From positions 124,001 through 188,000 of the forward strand of contig NZ_PGFQ01000005.1 of the NCBI RefSeq assembly GCF_029870955.1: 64,000 nt of DNA, given 5' to 3'. Below, piece by piece: positions 38,335-47,684 of the stretch. The notes below the pieces were generated by a model. The model was given only the letters and a program-made list of their open reading frames with translations. It searched no databases and was not told the origin of the DNA. A program made the translations under genes and the position numbers. The DNA is from Sulfitobacter faviae (GTDB lineage Bacteria; Pseudomonadota; Alphaproteobacteria; Rhodobacterales; Rhodobacteraceae). Position 1 is the stretch's first letter; each line of letters opens with the position of its first letter.

Positions 38335-39969
38335 TTTGTTTTTCTCCTTGGTCAGTCGCCCGCCATGTATCAATGCTTGGATAAACCAGACCGTAGATTG
38401 CTGACAGCAGCCCGATGCACAGCAAGATCGAGAAACCGGCAATCGCACCGATCAGCACGTAGACGATGACCAGTAGGGCGACGCGCGCCAACATGATTCT
38501 AAATTCTCTCTGATTTCGACCATGTCCAATTTCCCCTTGCTGACGCAACGCGGCGTGGACTCGAATAAGCCCATAGAGAAACACAGTGCAGGTCGCCAAT
38601 ACGATCAGCAGGCTGCTATAGTTTGTTGGCATGCTGTATTCGAGCCAGTCGCTTGCCTTCTCATGATTTCCCAAGACTGACAGAAAATCGCTAGCCAACC
38701 AACCCGTTATGGTCGATTCACTTGATAGCATAAAAGTGCTTTGGAGCTTCATGCATATGGCAATCAAGAGTCCCAAAATACAGCACCGAAAAATCCCACG
38801 CATGATTTTGAGACCGACTTGATTAGGCTGACATTGATATTCTCGATCTACCCACGATTCAGACTTTCGTCCAAGTTCCCAAGAATCGTGCGCTATTGTG
38901 AAGAGCAAAATGAGTCCTGCAAAGAAGAGAAAAAATACCACACCCATGTAGAGATAGGCGAACCCGGTGAACGCGACCGCCTCCGGTATTGAAATGACGT
39001 GCGGGCGCTCAATCGCCATCCGAGCCCATTCCACCGGGTAGTTGCCGGTATCGCGGGTCAGTAATGGGCCTAAACACCTATCGATCCACTGAAGAACCGT
39101 AGCTATAGGTAAACAAACAAGAAAGGCCGCCCAATACGTCACCGAAAAGGTCGCGACTTTTCGCACCCACATGTCGTCATTCGCGATTCCTTCACCTTCA
39201 GGACTTAACAGTGACCGCCTTGTACCCCTCCAAAAGACCACTAAGTCGCGCACGAATACAAAGTATAGCGGCATGAGCACCATGAAGAGGAGTGTCCAGT
39301 TCGGTGCCCATAAGTACCCAACCTGCTTAATCACGCCATTCGCCTGCGGAAAAACAATGCTGTGAATGCCCAAAAAGTAAGAGGAAAATCCAAGGGCCAC
39401 TGCCCCTGCGAACACCGACGCCGACAAATCCAAAGGGGATCCCCGGTTGAACACGGCCTCCGTTGTTCTCGCCAAGCTAAATCCCGACTCGGCGAGATAA
39501 CCTCACCTTTGTGCGCCAGCGGTGACGGAACCACGGTATCAACATCGATTGCCGCGTTCTGAACCGTATCTGGAGGACTATGCGCATCGTGGCCGTCTGA
39601 CCCCGCACGCAGCGCTCGCCTCCTGGCTACCAATCGTGCCCGGGCCGCACTTAGTTCCGTCTGCCATTCGCTGGTCGCCTTCGGATCATCACACCCAAAC
39701 ACCCTTGCTAGCCATCGAATGTTCTCGGTGCTGATTCCTTTCTCGTTGTCTTGGTACCAAAGCTGCACCGTTCGCAGTTCGATCCCGGACCGGTTGGCTT
39801 CGATCTGAGTGATTGCGGTGGCAAGAAGCTCGGCTGTCCACGGCCCCAAGGGTATCCCATCTTTGTCAATAGGCCGACCCGCTCCCGCTGCGCTCAACCG
39901 TCTGAACAACTCCTTGAAGTCACTTCCGTCATCCAGCGGAGGAACAAAATATTTTCCATTCTTTATCAA
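38324..39969 (-). CDS. HTH plus multi-membrane protein, RcgA-like (one frameshift)
   Basis: Adding one base near 39484-39486 (C-run) joins two frames into about 548 residues. The first 110 residues form a helix-turn-helix-like region (NRSGIELRTVQLWYQDNEKG, then STENIRWLARVFGC). Then come about six to seven membrane segments, such as LLFMVLMPLYFVFV, FAYLYMGVVFFLFFAGLILL and ALLVIVYVLIGAIAGFSILL. A DNA-binding head joined to a membrane body suggests membrane-linked regulation. It resembles proteins called RcgA. The coupled hydrolase gene follows. Confidence 0.6.
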
Positions 39970-40133
39970 GGGCGTACCGGTGTTCGTTTCGTTCTATTTC
40001 GCTGGCGTTCGCTTGGTATCGTGAATTCGCGGCTCACGACAGTGCAACTACAGGCAGTGTGATTCGATCGCCATCTAATGGGCCAGAGAATGTCTGACGT
40101 GATCGAAATCCTGCTTGGTGGTTGGAAACTGGA

Positions 40134-40409
40134 ATGAAGAAAGCGGTGAGACTGTTGAAAGAAGAAGCAGAGCCCATAGCCCGATTGTCTGGAAATGATC
40201 GGGAGCGCACGGTTGGATGGGTATACCTGTGGAATTCCTCTGAGTTGTCGGTGCTCTGGCTGGACGAGCAGGTACCTGCCGGTTCTATCGAGCCGCCGCT
40301 TCATCCCGAAGTGCTGGCAGAGGCAAAATCGTCGACACCGGTGAAAGTGATCGAGTACCTCGAAGCGCTTTCGAGTGGCGGCGAGCATACCCAAATTAGC
40401 AGGCCTTAA
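40134..40409 (+). CDS. Hypothetical protein
   Basis: About 91 residues, MKKAVRLLKEEAEPIARLSG at the start, with GWVYLWNSSELSVLWLDEQV in the middle. No signal peptide, no membrane segment, family unknown. It diverges from the RcgA-like gene. An earlier in-frame ATG at 40122 is possible. Confidence 0.5.
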   Translation: MKKAVRLLKEEAEPIARLSGNDRERTVGWVYLWNSSELSVLWLDEQVPAGSIEPPLHPEVLAEAKSSTPVKVIEYLEALSSGGEHTQISRP

Positions 40410-40435
40410 TAGTCATCGGAGCAGGGCTTTCAAAA

Positions 40436-40450
40436 ATATACTATTGGCGT
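40436..40450 (+). promoter_or_regulatory. Motif ATATACTATTGGCGT upstream of the exported-protein gene
   Basis: Matches the minus-strand motif at 36839-36853 at 12 of 15 positions and is followed by an AT-rich stretch. It lies about 58 bases before the ATG at 40508. The shared motif suggests a common regulator. Confidence 0.4.
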
Positions 40451-40507
40451 AATAATATAAAATATCTAGAGAGACCGTCAACCTGCCAAAACTGTAGGAG
40501 AGTATTC

Positions 40508-41259
40508 ATGCCCAAAACTCTTACTCGTTTCGTCGTCCTTGTCGCTCTTGGCTCCACGTCTTTCTTCGGAACGGCCGAGCGGGTTAGGGCGCAAACCTAT
40601 CCGATCGATTGCGCAATTCTCCTCTGTCTTTCAGGGGGTTGGCCCGCATCAGTGCCATGCTCACGCGCCCGCGCGGAATTCATTCGAAGAATAACACCCT
40701 GGCCAGTAGAACCTCCGTTGCAGATATGGCGTTGTCCGATGAGAGCATCCCATGAACTCAATGGCACTGGTGAAAATGGCGGCCGTATCTTCGACATTCT
40801 GTTCGATAGACCGCGTCATCAGCTGCTCCAGACGATCACCGTTGCCCCATCTCAGGAAGTCGACCTACCACCGACAGGCGTGTTCCCGGCGGAAAGGGTT
40901 GAAACGGGTGATAGGAGCAATGAATTTTCTATTATGCTTGGTCAAAATCGCGCCGACATCGACATCAGCGGTCCGGAGTTTAACTTCGTGCGCTCGATAC
41001 GGATCTTTGATGTGCGGAACGCTCGACAATATGAGGCAGGCAGCGAGGGGGCTGCGAGCGGAGCGCGGTCGTTGTACTTGGAACTTATGGCGTTCAAGGA
41101 GACTTCTCTTGGCAGCGTTCATCGATCGGAACCTTGCCGAAAGATCATGTGGGGCTGGAGAGGTGGGGCGACAATTGTCCGAGCATCCGCCACCGTTCGG
41201 TATTCGTCGAGTGGCGGGATTACGAGGGCAAATATGGCTACGAGCAGGTCAACTACTGA
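40508..41259 (+). CDS. Exported T4SS-associated conserved protein (one frameshift)
   Basis: Adding one G at 41047-41051 gives about 250 residues ending in YEGKYGYEQVNY. It starts MPKTLTRFVVLVALGSTSFF with a signal peptide ending near VRAQ, then YPIDCAILLCLSGGWPAS and ITPWPVEPPLQIWRCPM. This N-terminal pattern is familiar from proteins near T4SS loci of Rhodobacterales elements. The C-terminal half contains DISGPEFNFVRSIRIFDVR and GDFSWQRSSIG. Ribosome binding site TAGGAG at 40495-40500. No enzymatic motif. It is probably a periplasmic accessory of conjugation. Confidence 0.65.
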
Positions 41260-41339
41260 GCCCAGTCGGGAAAAGCCATTTGTTTTAGATGGGAACTCAC
41301 GCCGAAGGGCAATTTTCTGAGTGATGTGTTTCCGTAGAC

Positions 41340-41513
41340 CTACATCACGCCTTCACGCTCCAAACGCTTGCGCGCCGCTTTGCGAGCCCGGCGGATCGCT
41401 TCGGCCTGTTGGCGAACTTTCTTCTCAGAAGGCTTTTCGAAGTGCTGCTTGAGCTTCATTTGGCGGAAAACGCCTTCGCGTTGAAGCTTTTTCTTTAAAA
41501 CCTGAAGAGCCTG
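41340..41513 (-). pseudogene. rpsU: Truncated rpsU (ribosomal protein S21) copy
   Basis: The frame reads [20 protein letters not shown], then [20 protein letters not shown] and ends EREGVM. This matches S21 from about residue 12 to the end. The expected start, with its VRDNNVD stretch, is absent and homology stops near 41513, exactly where an unrelated fragment begins on the other strand. The chromosome must hold an intact copy elsewhere. It marks a recombination junction. Confidence 0.75.
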
Positions 41514-41953
41514 ATGCAGGATAAGCAAATGCACTCTGCCATGGCTCAGGTGTTCAATAGCGGAGAAGTCGCGCGCCTGCGTCGGATCGCCGTTCAATTG
41601 GCCAAGGTGGACGCGAAGCCTGCCGCAGACGTGGGCAATGTCATGGACAGCCCCGCGAACAAGATGGTCGAAATGGTCGTCAGGATTGCCGCAGCACGGC
41701 ATGGCGGCAGCATGGGGGCGGGTCGATGGGTGGTAGCATCCAAACCGCCAACATCTTCACAGAACGCGCTCGGAAGGCACTGCGTAATTTGACAAATGAT
41801 AGCGCAAGGCAGTTGCTGTTGGATGCAGTAGAGGACCCCGAAATGTTCAAGGAGCTTCTGCGGACGCCCGCAAGTATTCGGCTGTCAGGGCCGAAGAAAA
41901 GCAGGCTTGCACCGTATTTGATCGGTGACCGGGCTGCTGTGGCTCAAGATTGA
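41514..41953 (+). CDS. Phage- or element-derived fragment (one frameshift)
   Basis: Adding one G at 41714-41718 joins two frames into about 146 residues: [20 protein letters not shown], then [20 protein letters not shown] and [20 protein letters not shown]. The C-terminal half looks like the end of a larger structural or phage protein. The 5' end abuts the truncated rpsU, so the N-terminus is probably lost. Function unknown. Confidence 0.45.
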
Positions 41954-42019
41954 ACACGCCACGCTGCATGATACAGCGTGGCGCAGACACCCTCTGATGC
42001 CACAAGTGATAAGCCAGCA

Positions 42020-42310
42020 TCATTGGCTGTCGTCTACCACCAAGGTAATTTCGCCAGAATTGGCGGAGTTGACGGCGACCACTTGGTCAACCGAATAACC
42101 TTCGGCCTCCAGTGCGGACATCAACTCTGCGTTTGCCTCAATCTCTGTGCGTAGGTCAGCAATGCCTTCTTCCTGCTTGCTCAGAGCATTGTCCAAAGCG
42201 CTTGCGTTCTCGGTAGCTTCACCTTTCAGCTCAGATAGCAGTGTAATTGTCGCGTCAGCTTCCGCGTCAAGGACGGACACAACATCCGCAGATACTTCGA
42301 AGCCTGTCAC
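42020..42310 (-). CDS. Small acidic helical protein
   Basis: A 96-residue acidic protein with a GTG start, rich in Glu/Ala/Leu (TITLLSELKGEATENASALD), probably coiled coil, with a C-terminal beta segment ending EITLVVDDSQ. No signal peptide. An in-frame TAA lies six codons upstream. Unrecognised family; an N-terminally shortened gene is possible. Confidence 0.45.
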   Translation of the reverse strand: MTGFEVSADVVSVLDAEADATITLLSELKGEATENASALDNALSKQEEGIADLRTEIEANAELMSALEAEGYSVDQVVAVNSANSGEITLVVDDSQ

Positions 42311-42335
42311 GATTGCAACTGTTATACCTTAGTAA

Positions 42336-42381
42336 TTCAGTCAGCCATCCCCAATTGACTTACCTGATGCTTTCAGTCAGC
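42336..42381 (+). promoter_or_regulatory. Two TTCAGTCAGC repeats upstream of the HemP/Bfd operon
   Basis: TTCAGTCAGC occurs at 42336-42345 and 42372-42381, 36 bases apart. A related TTTCAGTCAAG sits just upstream of the ferric-binding protein gene, near 44985. The sharing across iron genes suggests an iron-responsive operator. I cannot assign the regulator. Confidence 0.4.
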
Positions 42382-42447
42382 TTCTCTAGAGGTGCTCTAG
42401 GCACCTGTCAGACAGGTCTGATTCTAAAAATCCTGAGAGGCACATTG

Positions 42448-42630
42448 ATGTTTTTATTCAGTATTCCGAACGGCATTCTCGGGTCTTTTCGCCATGCTAA
42501 GAGAGTTGGCAAGCAAGACCGCGAGCCTCGTCTTTATCGTTGCGAACTCGTCAAACTTGCCATGGATGGAATTTTCCCGAGCGACCTCCCGCTGGAATAT
42601 CTTCTGGATCGTATCAAGGGCACACCATGA
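42448..42630 (+). CDS. Small protein heading the iron operon
   Basis: A 60-residue protein, MFLFSIPNGILGSFRHAKRV at the start and LVKLAMDGIFPSDLPLEYLL later. A GAGAGG ribosome binding site lies seven bases upstream. It overlaps the HemP-like gene by ATGA, so it is translated with it. Family unknown. Confidence 0.5.
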   Translation: MFLFSIPNGILGSFRHAKRVGKQDREPRLYRCELVKLAMDGIFPSDLPLEYLLDRIKGTP

Positions 42631-42785
42631 CTGCACCAAAAACCTTATACAAAATAGTCCTCGCTGACACCTCGCAATTACCGGCCTACAATGTCAGTGC
42701 TCTGAAGGAAGGTGGGATCGTGGACGAGGGTCAGGTCTACACTCTGCGCATTACCCGCGTGAGCAAGTTCAAGTCGACCAAATGA
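42627..42785 (+). CDS. hemP: HemP-like hemin uptake family protein
   Basis: A 52-residue protein whose second half, EGGIVDEGQVYTLRITRVSK followed by FKSTK, follows the HemP consensus (a Gly-rich lead, then GxxYxLRxTRxxKLxxTK). HemP proteins regulate or accompany heme uptake. It overlaps its neighbours on both sides by four bases, which ties it firmly to this operon. Confidence 0.65.
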   Translation: MTAPKTLYKIVLADTSQLPAYNVSALKEGGIVDEGQVYTLRITRVSKFKSTK

Positions 42786-43291
42786 AGTTGCGCTCTGAAT
42801 TACCGGAGATCGCTCCAACCTCTGGGACGCAGCGCGGCGCGGCTCCAATCGGCCTTTTGCAGGAACTGCCTTCCATCGAATTGGCGGCGATCGTCTATCT
42901 GCGCGCTTGGTGCAAAGGCAGGGCTGACCGAGAAATGATCGGACGGGATTTCACCTTTGTATTGGGCGAGCGTGAAGGAAAGAAAGCCGCCGAAGACTGG
43001 GATGCTCTGATGCAGATGCTCCTTAGCGGGGCACGTAGGCCAGTCATGCGTCATAGCCTTGGCTGCGAGTGCTTTGGGGGCGACGAGAGCGCCTTCGCCA
43101 ATATGATTGCGGCGGCCGCCAGTCAGGACCGCGAGGACGCGCTCCTTTTTGCGAGCACTCTGATGACAGGTGCTGCGGCATGGGTCGCCGTTCAGGTGGC
43201 GCTGCCACTGGGGCAAGCCTTCCTTCGCCTGGCGCGCAACGCAGGCCTCCCAGGAACGTCCAAGGTTCAACAAACTAGCTATAGGCACTGA
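42782..43291 (+). CDS. Hypothetical protein in the iron operon
   Basis: A 169-residue, mainly helical protein. A patch around HSLGCECFGGDESAFANMIA holds two Cys, and the C-terminal part has a hydrophobic helix (TGAAAWVAVQVALPLGQAF). No signal peptide. Its place between HemP-like and Bfd genes suggests an iron or heme role; the family is unknown. Confidence 0.55.
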   Translation: MKLRSELPEIAPTSGTQRGAAPIGLLQELPSIELAAIVYLRAWCKGRADREMIGRDFTFVLGEREGKKAAEDWDALMQMLLSGARRPVMRHSLGCECFGGDESAFANMIAAAASQDREDALLFASTLMTGAAAWVAVQVALPLGQAFLRLARNAGLPGTSKVQQTSYRH

Positions 43292-43321
43292 AAGAGGTTC
43301 TACCCGTTGAAACCCACACGC

Positions 43322-43510
43322 ATGGCGGTTCCCGCCACCACCGCGCAAACCAACCTTCCCGCATCTGCTGTTAAGTTCGTCCGCGAAAGGAATGATCTGA
43401 GCGTCGCCGGGTGGCAGGTAGATAAACTTGAACCTAGGCCGAATAACCGAACAGAGACAAACCGGGCACATATGGCCGCTAACGCGACGTATTATGGCGG
43501 TTTCCAATGA
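43322..43510 (+). CDS. Small hypothetical protein in the iron operon
   Basis: About 62 residues starting MAVPATTAQTNLPASAVKFV; charged, no Cys and no membrane segment. It ends overlapping the bfd start (ATGA). A TTG at 43307 could extend it by five residues. Confidence 0.4.
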   Translation: MAVPATTAQTNLPASAVKFVRERNDLSVAGWQVDKLEPRPNNRTETNRAHMAANATYYGGFQ

Positions 43511-43751
43511 TTATTTGCCATTGTACGGGCATCACCGACCATGAAATCCATGCGGCTGTCGACTGGATGCGCGCCGCAGATGCTCAGACACTCATTACGC
43601 CGGGCAAAGTCTACCGCGCTTTGGGGAAGCGACCCGATTGTGGCGGCTGTCTGCCACTTTTCATTGCCACGTTGGCAAGTTGCGATACTATGGAAGTACC
43701 CATGCAACTGCGCGGCCTACAGCGCGCTACAACTCAGGGGAAAGCGGATGA
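43507..43751 (+). CDS. bfd: Bacterioferritin-associated ferredoxin (end probably frameshifted)
   Basis: The N-terminus [18 protein letters not shown] and the later RPDCGGCLP supply the four Cys of a Bfd-type [2Fe-2S] cluster. Bfd reduces and releases iron from bacterioferritin, encoded next. As written the frame runs on to 43800. If GGGG at 43737-43740 were five G, the protein would end RATTQGESG with a stop overlapping the bfr ATG, a tidier 81 residues. Confidence 0.8.
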
Positions 43752-44233
43752 AGGGCGACACCAAAGTCATAGAGTACCTCAACAACGCGCTGCGGAGTGA
43801 ACTCACCGCCGTCAGTCAGTATTGGCTGCACTACAGGCTCCAGGAGGATTGGGGGTTCGGCAAAATCGCAGCTAAGTCCCGGGAGGAAAGCATTGAAGAA
43901 ATGAACCACGCCGACAGGCTGATCGAACGGATCATTTTTCTGGAAGGACACCCAAACCTGCAAAAGCTTGATCCGCTGCGCATTGGTCAGAACTTGAAAG
44001 AGACCTTGGAGGCCGATCTTTCAGGGGAGCACGATGCGCGGACTCTTTATATTGAGGCCCGGGAGCATTGCGAGAAGGTTGGCGATTACGTCAGCAAGAA
44101 TCTATTCGAAGACCTTATTTCTGATGAGGAAGGACATATCGACTTCCTCGAAACCCAGCTCCACCTCTACGAAACGATTGGCGCCGCCGGATTTGGCCAA
44201 ATCAATGCGGACTCCGCAGACGAGGCAAAGTAA
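43748..44233 (+). CDS. bfr: Bacterioferritin
   Basis: A 161-residue ferritin-like four-helix protein. It begins [20 protein letters not shown] and shows the diiron ligands in [37 protein letters not shown] and [12 protein letters not shown]. It stores iron, and its heme-binding Met lies in the usual segment. It follows bfd directly. Confidence 0.93.
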   Translation: MKGDTKVIEYLNNALRSELTAVSQYWLHYRLQEDWGFGKIAAKSREESIEEMNHADRLIERIIFLEGHPNLQKLDPLRIGQNLKETLEADLSGEHDARTLYIEAREHCEKVGDYVSKNLFEDLISDEEGHIDFLETQLHLYETIGAAGFGQINADSADEAK

Positions 44234-44489
44234 GGGCAGGACCCAAGATATGGCGATTTTCTTGAGCCTCTCTGGCAATTTCTATGCTGGAGAGCGCAGG
44301 TAATTTAGACCCGAAGAGGCATCAAAATGTAGAACCTTCGAAGTCTTACTCGAAAGTCAAACTATCTTGAGGGAAATCTGAAAAACCTCCCTTTTCCAAC
44401 GTGAACTTGTTAACTTTGGCATCCCCTGCAAGGAACCTTGCTGATGCTGAAGCAACCTGCATTTCACGGCCTTCGCGATGCGATGAAGA
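44234..44489. other. Intergenic region after bfr
   Basis: About 255 bases with no gene. A weak GAGGGA / TCCC stem near 44370-44395 is present. It leads into an IS5-type remnant. Confidence 0.4.
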
Positions 44490-44749
44490 AGAAGCAAACG
44501 CGGGCGGGAGGTGTCCCTGTCCGAGATGGACGCAGTAGTACCCCGGGGGCGGCTGATGGGGTTAATCACACCGCACTATCCGAAGACCGGATCGAAAGGC
44601 GGGCGTTCACCGAATCCGTTGGAAATGATGCTGCGCATCTACTTCCTCCAGAATCGGTATGCCCTGAACGATCCGATGGCCGAGGACACGCTCTATGACG
44701 TCACAGCAATGCGCAGCTTCGCTGGCCTCGAAATGACAACCCCCCAGTG
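44490..44749 (+). pseudogene. IS5-family transposase remnant
   Basis: The residues FLSEMDAVVPRGRL-like start, then SPNPLEMMLRIYFLQNRYAL and ETLYDVTAMRSFAGLE, match the N-terminal domain of IS5-group transposases. The first 20 codons are in a different frame (MKKKQTRAGG), and everything after TTPQ, including the DDE domain, is missing. A dead fragment. Confidence 0.75.
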
Positions 44750-45022
44750 ACTTCTTTCGCTTTAGCGCTCGGCCCTCCGACGCAATTTTTGAAGTCTTAC
44801 GTTTGAGGCAGCCACGGAGTGTCCTATTGCGCAGCCAGACAAGTCGAGATGTTTGTTCCGCCCTCATCGCCCGGCCTCTCGGTGCGCTCAATGGCTGATG
44901 GTCTGCGTCGGGAAATGGTGCCGGGCCTTCTGACCGATTTTATCGGAATTGGTTGCAGTGACGTTTGAAATCTGTTTCTTACTATTTCAGTCAAGTTATC
45001 CCAAATGGAACAGGACCCTGAT

Positions 45023-46039
45023 ATGACCTTATGCAAAACATCGACTGCCGCCGCCGCGCTGATGGCGCTGGCACTACCCGCGCTGGCCGATGGCGAGTTG
45101 AACCTCTACTCTTCGCGTCACTATGACACCGATGAGCGGCTCTACTCCGACTTTACCGAAGCAACCGGCATCACCATCAACCGCATCGAAGGCAAAGCCG
45201 ACGAACTGCTGGCCCGTATGGAAGCCGAAGGCGCGAACTCCCCCGCCGACGTCCTGCTTACCGCGGACACCAGCCGCCTCAAGCGCGCCAAAGACATGGA
45301 CCTGCTGCAAGCGGTCGAGAGCGACACGCTCGAAGAGCGCATCCCCGGCAACCTGCAGGACGACGACAACCAGTGGTTCGGTCTGTCCCAACGCGCGCGG
45401 ATCATCTTCTACAACAAAGAGACGATGGACAATCCGCCAGCGACCTACATGGACCTCGCCGATCCGGCCTACAAAGGTCAGGTCTGCATCCGGTCCTCGA
45501 CCAACACCTACAACCAGACGCTGCTGGCCTCCATCGTGACCCATGAGGGCGAAGAAGCCGCGACCGACTGGGCACAGGGCGTGGTCGACAACATGGCGCG
45601 CGCACCCCAAGGCGGCGACACCGACCAGCTGCGCGGCATCGTTTCGGGTGAGTGCGACATCGCTGTGTCCAACAGCTACTACTTCGCCCGCGCGATCCGC
45701 ACCGACGTCGACGGCGTGAGCGCCGATATCGGCAAGATCGGCCTGATCTGGCCGGACCAAGAAGGCAACGGCACGCATATGAACCTCTCGGGCGGCGGCG
45801 TGGCCAAGAACGCCCCGAACCGTGAGAACGCGGTGAAATTCCTTGAGTATCTCGCCTCTGATCAGGCGCAGGTCTATTTCTCGGCGGGCAACGATGAATT
45901 CCCCACCGTGGAAGGCGTGGAACTGGCCGACAGCGTCAAGCAGTTGGGTGAGTTCAAAGCCGATGAAGTGAACCTGTCGGACGTGGCCGAGAACATCGGC
46001 ACCGCGCAGAAGATCTTCAACTCGGTCGGCTGGGAATAA
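45023..46039 (+). CDS. Ferric-iron ABC transporter substrate-binding protein (FbpA/FutA-like)
   Basis: A 338-residue periplasmic protein with a signal peptide ending LALPALADG, then the class II ferric-binding pattern: YSSRHYDTDERLYSDF and, late in the chain, SNSYYFARAI with adjacent Tyr ligands. The ATG at 45023 has an AGGA ribosome binding site; an ATG at 45005 is an alternative. No permease gene is present here, so the transporter would be incomplete unless encoded elsewhere. A strong terminator follows. Confidence 0.85.
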   Translation: MTLCKTSTAAAALMALALPALADGELNLYSSRHYDTDERLYSDFTEATGITINRIEGKADELLARMEAEGANSPADVLLTADTSRLKRAKDMDLLQAVESDTLEERIPGNLQDDDNQWFGLSQRARIIFYNKETMDNPPATYMDLADPAYKGQVCIRSSTNTYNQTLLASIVTHEGEEAATDWAQGVVDNMARAPQGGDTDQLRGIVSGECDIAVSNSYYFARAIRTDVDGVSADIGKIGLIWPDQEGNGTHMNLSGGGVAKNAPNRENAVKFLEYLASDQAQVYFSAGNDEFPTVEGVELADSVKQLGEFKADEVNLSDVAENIGTAQKIFNSVGWE

Positions 46040-46059
46040 GATTTCACATCAAGTAACGC

Positions 46060-46087
46060 AGAAGGCGGGCTTTCGAGCCCGCCTTCT
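46060..46087 (+). terminator. Rho-independent terminator after the ferric-binding gene
   Basis: AGAAGGCGGGCT and AGCCCGCCTTCT form a perfect 12-bp stem around the stable tetraloop TTCG, followed by ATTT. Starts 20 bases after the stop. Confidence 0.88.
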
Positions 46088-46129
46088 ATTTGGGGGTGTC
46101 CGCATATTGTGTTGGTCCGCTAAGCGGAG

Positions 46130-47650
46130 AGGCTGTGTGAAAACTCCCCCATTTTGAGCGGACTGATGGTATAATTTCCCTATTCGGTACGGAGGTTGAT
46201 GATGACGCAGTTTATCGAGGGTCAAAACCGTCAGCAGACGATGTTGCTGCCCTAATGTCTGGACGATTATGTTGATGAGAACAGCCCTGTTCGTGCGATT
46301 GATGCCTTTGCAGACCTGCTTGATTTGGCGACGCTTGGCTTCAACACGCAGGCTGCTGCCACGGGTCGGCCGGGTTATCACCCGGGGTTGATGCTGCGGA
46401 TTTATCTCTACGGATACCTTAATCAAGCGCAGTCGTCGCGACGGTTGGAGCGCGAGTGTGGCCGCAACCTGGAGCTCATCTGGCTGACGGGTCGGTTAAA
46501 GCCGGACTTCAAGACGATTGCCGACTTTCGGAAAGATAACGGTTCCGCGATCCGGAAGGTGTGCCAGCAGTTTGTCGCGCTATGCCGCAACATGAACTTG
46601 CTCGATGGGGATGTGGTTGCGATTGATGGCAGCCGATTCAAGGCTGTGAATGCCAAAGCCAAGAACTACACACGTGGTAAGCTGCGCCAGAAGCTGGGCA
46701 AGATTGACAAGGCAATTGAGCGCTATTTGGGTGAGTTGGATCGTGCGGATGAAGTGTTGGAGCAAACCGGCACGGTGCTGCCAGAGGCCCGCATGGAACG
46801 CACTTTGAGAAAGCTGGACCACCTGCAAAAGGAGGCGGTGCGCTACAGATCAATCGAGCAGCGCATGGATCAGACGGGCGAGACGCAGGTCTCGTTGAGT
46901 GATCCTGATGCGCGCTCGATGGCGACCACAGCACGCATGCCGCGTATTGTTGGCTACAATGTCCAAACGGTCGTTGAAGCAGATCATCATCTGATCGTCG
47001 CGCACGAGGTAACAATGCTTGGGTTTGACCGGGATGCCTTGTCGATGATGGCTGCGGCAGCAAAAGATGTCATGACGACAGGTCAGCTCACAGCAATCGC
47101 AGACAAGGGTTACTATAAAAGCGAGGAAATCGTTGCGAGCGAAGACGCGGGTATCTCAGTTGTCGTTCCCAAACCCATGACATCAAACGCCGCTGCACGC
47201 GGTCAGTTTGACAAGGCTGACTTCGCCTATGACAGCGAAAAGGATGTGTATATCTGCCCGGCGGGTGAGAACCTAACGTACAGATTTACCGGCCAGCAAG
47301 ACGGCAAAGCCATTAGATCGTATTGGTCGAGAGCCTGCGCCGACTGTGTCATCAAAGACAAATGCACGACCTCAAAAGAGCGGCGCGTGCGTCGATGGGA
47401 GAAAGAGGGTGTGCTTGAGCGGGTCCAGGAACGGCTGGATGGAGACCCAACCCAACTGGCTGTTCGCAGTATGACCGTTGAGCATCCCTACGGCACGATC
47501 AAATTATGGATGGGGGCCACCCACTTCAAAATGCGGCGGCTAAAAAACGTCGCCACCGAGATGGCGCTGCATGTCCACGCCTACAATATGACCCGCGTCA
47601 TGAACATCATGGGCATTCCAGCAATGATCGCAGCGATGAAGGCGTAAGGG
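46130..47650 (+). mobile_element. IS1182-like insertion sequence, right end unclear
   Basis: A transposase gene with a leader that begins near GGCTGTGTGAAAACTCCCCC, similar to IS1182-type ends. I could not find the matching inverted repeat on the right between 47650 and 47690, so that end may be truncated or diverged. It sits beside a truncated MFS gene, suggesting insertion into it or a deletion. Confidence 0.6.
46202..47647 (+). pseudogene. IS1182-family transposase with an early stop codon
   Basis: The frame runs from the ATG at 46202 to 47647 but has TAA at 46253-46255, between MLLP and CLDDYVDENS, where GAA would be expected. Downstream is intact: VVAIDGSRFKAVNAK and AIADKGYYKSEE carry the two Asp, VEHPYGTIKLWMG the Glu of the DDE triad, and a CADCVIKDKC metal-like cluster is present. 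A restart at the TTG at 46325 would give 440 residues lacking the N-terminal part. Possibly inactive, or a single-base sequence error. Confidence 0.7.
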
Positions 47651-47684
47651 GTCCCGTTTACCCCAAAAATTTCTGCCTAAAACG

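Noticed and set aside
45074..45778. 234-codon minus-strand frame over the ferric-binding gene
   Set aside because: Antisense shadow of a gene with a signal peptide and known fold pattern.
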